From contig CM046294.1 in NCBI GenBank assembly GCA_025267735.1, positions 21,696,162 to 21,760,161 on the forward strand: a stretch of 64,000 bases of DNA, written 5' to 3'. Every line of letters starts with the position of its first letter. Position 1 is the stretch's first letter. Under the pieces are notes generated by a model that saw nothing but the letters and a program-made list of their open reading frames with translations, was not told the DNA's origin and did not search any database. Position numbers and translations under genes: made by a program. Positions 12,101 through 24,800 of this stretch are shown piece by piece. Source of the stretch: Mactra quadrangularis. Lineage: Eukaryota; Mollusca; Bivalvia; Venerida; Mactridae.

Positions 12101-15100
12101 AACCAGTGCACTAATATCTAAACTTATGCTGAAATAAAACGCGCCCTACCAACTCAGTATATGATGTTCCATTTGCAAATTATCTAAGTATAAGATATAC
12201 TTTTATTGTATTGTAGATTTGACCCACTTCATGGAATGAGATATGTCAATCCTGCTTCTTCTTTCAATGATTCAGGTACTTTTATAATATTTGATTTGTT
12301 TCTGTATTAAGCAGCACTTAAGTTGTAGCAAGCGGATGATGACACATGTTGTGTTTATGTACATTAAACTGCATTTTTTATAATATAAACTCATTAGCAT
12401 ATAGTCGGTAAATATATCGATATTTAACATATACGTGCTTGTCTATTACCAAACTAGACCATCAACAAACCTAAACTTCAACAGAACTGTGAGAATTGTT
12501 AGAGATAACAGGTTTTTTGTTCAAACAAAGTCATATTCTCCCACACCGACTTTGTTTGGAATAATAGATGGTAAAGCATAGATAAACTTTTAAGGGAGGT
12601 ACCAAACAATAAGATCACAAGAATAAATTTACTGATTTATGACTTCCTTCTGTCAGCACAGCTATTGTTATTCAACGATGGTGTCATGTCGTTTTGTTAA
12701 GAAACGATTTGGGAGAAATGGTATCTAAGTTTCCATTGTTCTTGTCTATTTGCTAATTTACCGACTAATATCGAGTGTTTTCACTTAAATAGAATGGCCA
12801 TGGCATTTCTAAACAATCGATATGAATATAAAACTAACTTGAAAAGAATAATGTTTACAATATGAGCATAAAAACAAATATACATACTTTTAAGATTGGA
12901 TAGTTTCTATTGCAATTTAAATAAAATGACAAATGAAAGGCATTTAAACAATGCAGAGTTAAATCTTCAAAACTTGTAAAAAGAGCTATAGCACTATTGA
13001 TAAGTATACATACATTGAAATGTAGATATTTGCATTTTATTTAATTAAATGCTAGCCTGATGCTGTGTGGTTGTTCCATTAAATGAGGAACATTTGCATT
13101 TAATGCATTCTCTAAAATCTTTCGTACCCAATCTCCGTAGCACCGGACAAACATAGCTAAAGAAGCGTTTACAATAAGTTGATCTAATTTATTTTAGAAT
13201 GTAAAACTATTTGAACCATATAGATGGGTATCGTGTTTCAAAACAATCAGTCGATACAATAGGAGAAAGATGATTAAGGATTTTGAACGTTTCTATGGCC
13301 ATAGTGCATATCATTCTTCTGTGTGAGATAGAAATAATATTTTTTGTTGAAAGTCTAGAATACTTAAGCAGTGCTCGTCATACACAACACGTAAAGCTCA
13401 ACTTTGAAAGCTTTCAATCTTCATTTTGTGTTGCTCTCTGTGCTTAAATCTATGGAGTGTTTCTATTTTTTAAGATATACCAGGGTTACACGCAGTCAGT
13501 AATGGTAATCTGGTGTTTGTTTCTAAGAAATCAACAACGTTAAATATAAGTGTTCCAACAAATGTTATAAGAAGACAATTACATGAGGTAGGCATAGTTT
13601 TGTCTTGTAGTACTTATGTATATAGCAATATCTAATGCCCAATGAAAACTAGTAAACAAACTAAATTTTTGGAACTACTAAGAACGATGTAAGGCCTCAG
13701 TCAAAACACACTCATTTAAATGCACAACTTCTCAACTGACTGTACTATACATATGTTTCAAGTGTGTACATGTGTTAGTTATTCTGATAAGTCAATAGTT
13801 TCCTTTATTTGGCAACATTAAATTCACACTGTATGCATAGTCGTGAAATCTGTATGAATATATTACATTGTACTTCAAGGATTAGTAATAGGACACTTAC
13901 AAGCATGTAAGGACTTAGTGTAAAGGTTAATTGTACGACTTCACTATTAGAGGTTACGGGTTCTAATCCACATAAAACATTAGATATCCATATTTAGTCA
14001 ATTAGTTAAGTGTAATTAGTAAGTCATTGCGTAGCTAATATGTATTGAATCAAACCCAGAGTATTTCGATGACAAGTCGGCACTTAGCGTTTGCACTACA
14101 AACCATTATATATAATTCAATCGTTACTTTTCCATCCATATTTTCAGTGTCTGTTATAAAAGCGTCGATGTTTAACGAATGTATACGAACTAAATCGTAA
14201 ACCGCTACGGATACTAATGATAATGTACAAGTATTAACAATAATGATTGGGTACCTGATATTCAGTTTACTCATTTAAACTTTGAAGAATATCGGATAAA
14301 TTACCTAAAACCAAGGCGTCTATTTAAAGATATATAAACATGTATTTTTTTAAGATATATGTTACAACGATTAAAGGGAAACAAACGATATATATGTTAA
14401 AGTAAGTAAACAAACTGGGTTTTGCCCCGTACCAATTTACTTCATAAAAACGATAATAAACCGTAATAGGAAGAAGAGGAAAATGAATTACTTATACATT
14501 TGAAAGGACACGTGAGTACTGGCTAAAGACAAGTGTTCAGAAAAACTAGGTTACATGCACTGGCTTTTGCAAAATATCTATAACTATGTTGATAAAGTGT
14601 TAAAACCCGATGAAAACAAAACAAAAATCAAACTTATATTTACTTTCATTGCTGATATTTATATCTTTAATAACTTGTATTTTATTAGACTGTAGAACAA
14701 CAAAGGCGGACACCGACAGAATTAGAATTAAAAGTAATACAGGAAAACATAGAAGGCAACTTAACATGTATGAGAAATGAACCAGAGAATGGTTTGTATA
14801 ATACATTTATTACTACCAAAAATCTGTAATGATATTGGTCGTTGTGTTACTCCAAAACATAACACTCTTTACAACCCTACAACTGGACGTTTTATGAATA
14901 TTTTCTGTGTCAGATTATGATATGTATCTTATTGAAAATCTAAATAATATGATTCATTCCAAGTACAATTATTAAAGTACATAAAATAAATCATAAACAG
15001 GAATTTTGTGTCGAAAAAAATTTGAAACTTATTTCCGTAAAAAAATAAATTATTCACTCACATGTATCAAGGTTATCGATAGTGAAACGTTCTTGATTAT

Positions 15101-18100
15101 ACAGAGTTAGAAAGTGACTGTAAGCTATTTAATGACTAAACTTCATGTAGGAATGTTGGTACCTTTACCCTTTAGAATTTTTCAAAAAATGTTGTTTGCT
15201 TACAAATTAATCTCATATTTAAATTTTTCAATATGAGCGTACCATTATATGCTAAATCAAGATATGTTTTTCTGAGGCAGAAATGCGACATCAATGACCA
15301 TATCCATTCTAATGTCATTTGGTTGTAAATCTAACAGTTATTTAAACTTTCTATCTGGTATGTCTAATTATATTACTGGTTACCTTTTTGTTGATCTATA
15401 CCACATTTACTTACTATACATTTTCCTAAACATGAAACATTATTTTATACTAGGTACTCCTAAAGTCTCTGAATGTTTCCAACACTTGATATTACTGATT
15501 GAACAGTTACCAGATTCTGACATGGAAATCATTGCGAAAAAATATTTCAACGGAGTAAAACAAACGTAAGTATACTATGAGCAAATGTTCATTACAATAT
15601 ACAATTTCTGTTGACTATACGCTTGTTTTACTGAATTTAAATTTCCTGGTTTCAGTTGTAGAATTACCTCTATTGTATTTTCATTTTTATGTACTTGTAA
15701 CACTTGATGATTAATTGAAAACGAATTTTTAGAATGCATCAAATATAAGATTAAGCAACTGATATCCCAAAGTGTCCAAAACCAAATTCAATGTCAGTCT
15801 TTTCTAAAACTTGGTTTTTAGCCACTTTGGTAGTCGCAACAACAAATAGTATCATAACACATTTATTAGCAAAACTAAAAAAGCATTTCAAAATAAAACA
15901 TCATCAAACGTTTGATAAAACCTGTTTAGTAGACCCACAAACTGAAAATGTCTCCAAACTTTTGGTGGGTACTATATATTAAATATGAAAAGAGCGCTAT
16001 ACAAATTTGGTATAAAATAAATATAATAATAGTAACATATTTACAACATATTAGTCTTTATTGGTCTATTTTTATTTTATTCTATTGAAGGCAACTTCCT
16101 TCTCCGGGAACTCACTTCCTGTACTGAATAGTCTATATGCAATCAAATGCATTTATATATGCAATGATGCCATAAATGATTGTTTAAAAAAAGTTGTTGA
16201 AAAAGTAATATATATTGAGACTTCATGCATTACAGAATAGACGATGTAGATGACACGTGTGCTATTATAGACGCCTTTGGTGCCATTGGAGGTGAAAGAG
16301 AACAAAAACTGATTCTTGAAAAAATATTCATGACTGATGTGATAAATGAACACATTACAGAGAGAATAATGACTTCACTTATAGCATTAGAGAAGGCCCC
16401 TAATATAGTAAGTATTGCATGTCTCGTTTGTTAATGCCATTTTCTTTTATTGTTTATGATATATATTTTATGAATATATTTTTAAGAATGCCCAAAAAAT
16501 AGTACTTTCATAATCATGCAGTTATTTGTCATTTTTAGAGCCATATCAACCTTAGAAATTAATCGGGAACTATAAGTTTGTGGCTGTTACTTGCAAATAA
16601 AACATAAACAACATTCATTTATTACGCTGATGTACTTTATTACAGGAATTGGTAAACATAATTCTCAACATGTGTAAGACAGGTCTAGCACCAAATGGTT
16701 TACTAATAAGCAGTTCATTGAAGGAATTATCTTGTTTAACATTTGGAGGACTAGTTAAATCAATGAATACACATGGAGATACTGATACTTCGCATGAGCT
16801 TATTGAACATATACATAATCTTCTAGGCTTGCATGGTAAGACTTTTTACAGACTTTTTAGCCTTTTTATAACAGTATTATCAAGACATTGACATGTGTTT
16901 AAACCAAATGATTTAGTGGTTAAAATTAACAGTTGGATATTTTATAAACTGTAGAATTGTGATATCGACTTACATACATGCATCTTTTTATGGTTCTGTC
17001 ATTACATGTTTCCTACGACTGTTCTCAGTCTACCACTGTATTGTTGCCAGCAACTGGGTCCAGATGTTTAGGCCTCTTCAGGAAACGATAGTAAGATGAC
17101 TTTATCATGCTGAAATACGGCATGAAGCATCATTCATTGCATTCACTTCTTCTATTAATGATTTTCTCTTGCTTTTATACTTCGTTTTTTTCGACGATGT
17201 AAGTTGTATCAATGGGCCAATTTTTACTTTACAGATCCATGGGAATATCGAAATAAAAGATCTATAATGTCAGAAGCTGACAGTTACGTGTATGATTATG
17301 ATAAAGTTACTTTGTTAGACACTCTTGGTAATGCTGGTTTACCAACGTCATATGATTATATTGTTTCTCATATCAACTCGTCAAATTCTCAATGGATCAA
17401 ACGGACTGGAATATTTGCCTTAAGAAATTTTGAGAATCAAGAGGTAAACCCATGTCGTTCACTTATTCTATTCTCATCCATCTAATACGTACAATCCGTT
17501 CAATTATTTTCTATCAAAGCTTGAGTTATTTCATAGTGACTGAATGTGATATATCCAAACTCATGTCCTTGGCGTGCTTTTTCACCCGACAAAAATGACA
17601 CTGACTCGACAAACCGGTACTATACCGCTGAAGTCTTTGTCTTTTTTGGAGTAGAAGTCTTGAAATCAGAATCTACAGCACAAAAAGTTATTTATGTTGT
17701 TGTGGCCGATAACCAAATACTTTTCTACAATTGCAAATGTGAGACGATGGTAAATGATACATGCTATCCCGTGAGGAAACTAATGTTTAAATAGTTGAGA
17801 GACAAACGAACAGTATGCATTATGTATAATAATTACGTATGCCTAAAACTGAACTTGGGTTATATAAAGTTTTAATTATATGTATAGAATCGGCATATAC
17901 ATGAAAAAATTGGTTTTCAAACATTTATTTAAATGATACAAACATGTTGCTCCGTTTTAGATCGTACATGAACTTTATAGAGCTGCATATTTTGATGAAC
18001 ATGAAACAGTACGTTATGAAGCAATGATGGCTTACCAAGCACATCCATTGGTGAAAACTCAGTCTATTGGACCTCTAACAGAACATCATATGAAAGAAAG

Positions 18101-18821
18101 ATCATTGGGCAATTTAGTTTTACTTGATTTCCATCTGAGTGCACCGGCAGTAGACTATCGTAAGGAATTAGGAGTAAAGGCTCTTGGGGCATCGTTTGGT
18201 GTCATCATGCAGAACTTATTGGATATTTATATATGTAAGTTTTGACTTTACTTGTTCTTTTATTACGCTTTCTGTTCATTATGTGATTGTTTTGCAATAC
18301 GTTATCAGTTTCTTTGTATCCAAACTAAGCCTAACCAAACAAGCCTCGAAGTTCGTCTTCCCATTTATTCTGAAAACGTCAATAGAATTTCCAGAAATGG
18401 AAGTTGCTCGCTGCCATCTATTTTATATAGATGTGTAAAATACTACTTGGGTAATATAAATTGATGAACAGAACCACTAAGGTATCAGAAGTTTGGTTTG
18501 TGTTATGTCCATCGATTTTGCATGTCTAGAGAGTTTTAAAGGCATTAAAAGCGCTAAAATCGATCCACAGTACAAACCGAAATATTGCATTAAAACTAAA
18601 CTTTTGAAGTTAAATTATGTTAATGTTTTATAATTGCAATAAGCAATAATAATATTACATTATACTATTCTTCAGCCCTTTTACGTGGAAATGTTAATAT
18701 AAACGTACACGATGAGGTATACGCAAAAGTGCACATTGGTATGATTAATAAAAACTTTGACTTTTTTATTGGACGTTTGTGTTTCAAAGGCGGTGCTAAC
18801 TATGAAGTAAACATACTACAG
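6176..18821 (+). CDS. Exons 1-15: vitellogenin/MTP-type lipoprotein N-terminal module (residues 1-639)
   Basis: Exons: 6176-6275, 6749-6788, 7707-7839, 8586-8652, 10557-10669, 11322-11407, 12217-12275, 13475-13587, 14689-14791, 15454-15565, 16236-16407, 16646-16835, 17235-17443, 17961-18234, 18676-18821. The start 'IGLVNIWNN' and then 'FSFEISRRGEIITVIHPDDE' plus 'IKNGIVSYLSS' match the beta-barrel part of the LLTP N-domain, where the family has the '(I)KRGIL..LQ' motif. Residues from about 250 on are HEAT-like helical repeats, including 'IIDAFGAIGG', 'RIMTSLIALEKAP' and 'VRYEAMMAYQ', typical of the alpha-helical domain. The end 'LLRGNVNINV' sits where LLTPs turn into the first beta sheet. In known relatives this module binds partner proteins or receptors and shapes the lipid cavity. 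A basic site R-N-K-R-S lies at residues 435-439. The extreme N-terminus is missing. Confidence 0.85.
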
Positions 18822-21800
18822 GTAAAGTATTTCTAGCTCTGTAAAACGATAATTGATTAACCGAATCTACCGGCTTGTTTTCAGTCAGTCGCTTATTGAT
18901 AATAATATAGGGTTAGTTATTGATGATAGCTTTAGTATTTCAAAAGTTGAATTTCTATACGGTTAAGATAAATTACAATTAAATTTTCAAGAATGTGCTG
19001 AAATCTTTCTTACCAACTGCACTGCAAAGTTGTAATCAAGTGTCCCCCTAAGTTACCTTGTCGATATCATTTTACTATGTGTTGCATTATAAATCTCACA
19101 AAAATATTTATTCATTAAATAATTTAGACTACTGATGCAGTATGTTATATTTTTACTATATAGGCATGACATAGGCGCGCGTTGTTTACATCATTAGATG
19201 ATAATAGACAGAGCTGATATAATTTACCTTCCACTTTAAACGAGCCTAGACGAAAATAGTGTCAATAATTGAATTGCTTTGGATCTCCGTTATAAACTTG
19301 ATAGTTTGATGCACTAGTTAAATCACTTGTGCAAAAGAGGTCATGATGCCTATATTTTAATATTCAATAGAATATACTAGAACTGTAAGTTATTTCTTAC
19401 ACATTCTATAATTACAAAACTATTTGTGTCATGAAATACCTAATTAGTTCATTTTAATGATGAAGCGATGTGCATGTATGATTTGTTTATCAAATATATA
19501 TTTATATATAAATTCAGGATATAGATTTGGATTTGATTATTAAGCTTGTAACACAATTTTCGAAAATTGTTGGCGACATTGTTTCTCCCATCCGGAAAGG
19601 TGTAGATACATTCAAACAAATAATCAGTGGGAAAATAACACTTAAAGATATCGTCGACAGTTTCATCAATGCAGTCAGAAATCTTGATGAAAAGGTAAAT
19701 ATATTTACTTCTTGTCTTTATTATTTATAAAAAAGTAATAATGTCATCTTATGCAAGATTGGTTCATATACATGTATGCATGTCAGATTGCTGTTTAAAA
19801 ACTAAACAAGCTAGACAAGCAATGAGTAAAAATAGCTTTAAGTGATTAATACAAGGTTACTTTTGCGTTTCATTTCCTTTTAACGCGAAATACATTATTT
19901 GTGACATGTTCTTGTGAAAGAACACTTTTATTAACATTGCAGGTAACTGGGTTCTTAGCAAGTGCGACAAGTTTACAGAAACGATTGATGGCTTTTAATT
20001 TGAAATCAGTTCCTGCATTAGATCAGGCAGTAGATAAATTTCTCTCAACCCTGATAAAACAGTTTGAAAAAATTAACGAAGACGTCATGGGATTCATAAA
20101 TGTAAGTTATATTTGCTGAAAACTTAGTCAGACACTATTCCATTGGTGAATGTTTGACTTGATTATGCGTAATATCTTAGCAAAATTAGTGTGTAGTTTT
20201 GTACATATTCACAATTTATAAGGTCCCTGTGTTGGCGCAAAATGGCTATATATTTGTTTCATCTTTAATTCGAGCGATACGAGTTCAGTTTTGACCATAT
20301 CATAATCACAGTATTGAAATACAGAAAGACTTTCGTGCACATTGAAACCTAACAAAACCATACTAATGATTACTCTTTACACATTAGATTTAAGTACGAA
20401 TCGAGCAGTCATCTCTTTTGCTCCTCCCATTGTATAGGATAACCTACTCATCGTTCATGGTAAGGCTAAACATAAGCATTAAGTGGTTAACCAGTTGGAC
20501 CGTGAATCGATGAAATTCATTAAATGCTCGAGAAAATCGTGACTGGCTTGAATCAAAATTGCACATAGTCGCTGTGGACAGTATAATGATCCACACATCC
20601 AAAAAAACACAAAATGGGCAGGCTAACGATAGAACAGTTAGGAATAGCTAATGGGTTGTTAAAATGGATGGCGCGCCAGCCCGCACCGCAAGAGCGACTA
20701 CAGAATTACTACATGACAACAACATCACGCTGATGTGCATACCGCCGATATGTGTAGCTAAACATAGAATAACACGCATGGGATAAATTGAACCGCCGTG
20801 TACGTCGTGGTGTTGCAGCCCAACCCATAACTGAGCCACGCGGTAGGATTTTGCGCGAGTGGGCAGGAATATGTCAGAATCTTTTCCATCAGTATGAGAG
20901 ATCCATTAAAACACAATGCCAAACGGTTCCTAACAGCCATGGATGCCACACATGCTATTAGAGAATCGTTGACAAAGTTACCCGAATTCCACTATCATTT
21001 TATCACATTCACTTAGTCACCCAAATCGCAATCCTCATTTTGTTACTTTGACATTTTCACACCCTGTGATGTCTTTGTTATTACTTGTTATATCTTTCGT
21101 TTTATGTATTTATAAATAAATATAATAATAATAATCCGTCTTTAAACTATATTTGCTAAAATTTTTATTTAAATCGGACTGGCACTTACTTAGATACGAG
21201 CCCAAATATACATGTATACTTATAAGTTATAAGTTTTGTTAAGTGTATAAAGGACACTAATCGACAGCTAGCGCTTTTTGAATGCGTTTTTTTGTAGCAA
21301 AAGAGGTCTATTGAATGGTTTGCTTCAAAGTAGCTAATCCAAGATGGCGACTTTCTTAAACCAAAAGTTCAGAATTGTTATAAAAAATTTAAATCAACGA
21401 AATAAATGCATTAGATAAAATATATATCAGTATTCATGAAAAAGGAACACGTTCGTTTAAGGGCCAGACATCTCGAAATTAGCAGAAGTGTTCCGCATTA
21501 TACGGCTATTCAATTGCTTGATCGCAGGAAACCGTTACATAGGAAATCGCTACATAGCGCTAGCTAGCAATCGTCTTGTAGAACGTGCCCAAATTCTCAG
21601 AACTTATAAGAGCTGCACATGCATGCTTGTAAATTGTTATATTATATTATTTTTGTTTGTCTTACAGACTGTTCAGGAAGCTGTTATGATAACAATACCA
21701 CAGGCTGGTAAACAATTGTTTGAAGCAATCGAAGATATAATTAAAGGTTTCATGAACTTATTCAAAGACACAAAGTCATCTTTATTCAAAATAGGAAAGT

Positions 21801-24800
21801 CATTATTTGTGTAAGAATTTTAATTATATTTGTGGTGAAATGTATTTAGCCATTTAATAGTTTCAATCATAACAGTATTTCTAGCAAATGACATCAGGCA
21901 TTTTTTGTTTTTATTCTTCTATCATATTGCCATGGCCTTCTATTCCACTTGCTGCTTGTAGTATTTATTGTGTTTTTTTTTCTCTATTAAAAATCATTGT
22001 ATTAGATTCAAAATTCACAGTCATTATTTGTTAAGAAAATAAAATACTTGCTCTTGATTGGTTTTCATCTCATTTTTCTTTACCGACACTATCGATTGAA
22101 TTCAAATTTATATGCATAAGATATTTTATCCTACAGTATAGTCATTAAAAAAGATTATATGTTCTTTATTTCTATACTTATATGGTTCAATTATGTGTTA
22201 TTGTGTGTTTTATTTTGGTTTTAAGATACATCATCATTTTGATTATCTAAATGCATCTTATTTGATTTGTAGAGTATATTCTAATTACCAATTACTGAAT
22301 GAAACATTACATGATATCAAGAACCACACATTTGTTAAAAAAGGCAAGTATTGTTTTAAACATGACCAAAACAATATACCCGTATCAAAAGTTGATTTAA
22401 CAATTCAAATGTTTCTAAATGACATGGTTTACCAAAGCAGGACTAAGACTGGTACTTTTTAACTCGCCTGAGCTAGCTCATGGTGAGCTTTTAGGACCGT
22501 CGGATGCTCGGCGTCCGGCGTCCGTCATCCGTCCACATTTGTTTGTGAACACTGTAGTGGTCACATTTTTGCCTCAATTATCATAAAACCTTGTGAGAAA
22601 GATTGTCGAACAATTGCTTGGATGACTTTGAATTAGGAGCTAAAAATAGAAAATCTTGTTAATAAATATCTTGAAAATTGGTCTGAAATGTTGTTTTCAT
22701 AATCAGGTGATTTTTCTATACAAGGCTAATTTTTGAGCTATTTGGTATCATGGAAGGTATAATAAACCAATACCAAGATGATCTATCGCGTCATGTTTCT
22801 ATATTCAGATTTTTACTATATGCAAACAAGGTTTCATTACTCTAACAGTTTAACAGTCTATTTTACACTCAGCACATGATACATGTGAATAGAGGTACAA
22901 CAGATAAAAAACAGTACATGGATGATATACACATGATACCAGGCTATATAGATATGTTACATGTGATCATATATTATACAGGAGGTAGGAACCTCCTTGT
23001 GTCATTCAAGATTGTTATTAAAGGACGTTTGAAGGACGTTAGGAGGTTTCTACCTTACGATATTTTACAAGTTTTGCCATGATTATTTGGGAAACAAAAA
23101 GTAAATCAATAAAAGTTAAAATTAAAGTACACATATAAAAGAGGAAGGTAATTAGTTGTTTAAAGCAGGTGGATTGTTAAAATTTTTCTGAATAATTTTA
23201 ATGAATTTACAAATTTGAGTCAAGCGATCGACATTTTCTTCATTCATGATGCGCTTGAATAATTGGATGTTACCATTTCTAAGACAACCAAATGATAAAA
23301 ATGATAAAAATAGTTGTCCTCTAATCTGATTCATGTGTATGGCAATAGTACTAAGCTGAGTGATAAAGTGTCACCATGACCCTAATAAATTAACAAAGGA
23401 AGATCATCATAGACAACAAAATTATGATTTTTGTACTGTCTAAAGACTCAATTTTAAAGCAACATACTCTTACATATCATTATGTAATCAACCAGTTAAA
23501 AATATTACAGTTTGTCAAACTTGATTATCTTGATACAGCCATTATTTCATCATATCTTTTTAAATTTAGGTGAAGGTATTGGTCCTTATTGGACGAACAT
23601 AGTGGAAACTGTGCTACCAGAATTAGTAGAACTAAGGACAGAGGCTATAGATGCAGTAAATACATTTAGTTCTAAATGGATCTCATCAAACGCAGAACAG
23701 GATCAAATTGCTGCAGCTACAAAAGGCAAACAGTCAGAGGTAACAGTTGTTTTATTGCACATAAAATTATTAAGTTATTAGAAAAGTTATCTTTCTTCTT
23801 CAATTTTATCATTTTTTTTACGAAATCAAAACTTTAACTCTTATTCACTATTTGTTATGCGATGTGTCTTCAAAATCATTAAGCCAGCAATATTAAATGT
23901 TTACAAATACGAAGTCAGACATGCTAACCTCTACGCCATGGCCACGGCTTATTTGTAAATCAATATAATCAAATCATGTACAAAATATGAATTACAACAA
24001 GGCATTTTTGTTTATCAAATAAGCTTTTTACATCTAAAGACATCAGTATTATCTTACATATACGTAATTAGTCACGTGATATAACCTCACTGTTTAGATT
24101 GACTGTTTGATGTGCTACTGGTGAAATCAATTGATTGATATTATGGTAAAAATGAAAGATGGTTATTGTATGTTTCAATATTTCAGGCTGTTATAAAGCA
24201 ATCAATTATTACAGAATTAAAAGCTATACTAAAAGATCCTTTGTTACCTTTAAAAGAGTTCTCCAAAGTTGGGTCTGGTTTCATGGAACAGTTTGTGTCA
24301 TTGTTTGATACTATCAAATCTATAAAAACGGCATTCACAGTTCTACGTAAAGGGTAATGTACTTGTACATATATCCTTCACTTATTTTTTATACCACTTA
24401 ATTCTAGCTTGATTTTGAATCATTTTCTTACAACTAAGATTTATCATTTTCGAGTCTACTTCCAGGTTCCCCAGTAAGTGGAAATTTCATACTTAAGGAA
24501 ACTACGGTGTAGTTTTGGATGGGATTCAAACCAACGCGGAGCTGAGAATCCATTGAATACTAATCGTAACCGCTCGGGAAGTTTGAAGAATGTTTAGCAT
24601 TTTGTCAAAATAATTTTATCACGGTATACATGCTGGTATTGTGTACATCTCCTTCTAACAAACTATGTTATTGTATCAGTATGTAATTGATAGGCAAGTA
24701 TTACACATAGTGTGACACGCAAATGTCAAGCAGTACGATACAATTGGGGAATATACTGAAAATATGAACGATTAAACTGATATATATTTTTTATTGTCAA

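Noticed and set aside
17546..17794. 82-codon frame in the intron 17444-17960
   Set aside because: Exons 17235-17443 and 17961-18234 join in phase without it, and the sequence does not resemble the helical lipoprotein repeats around it.
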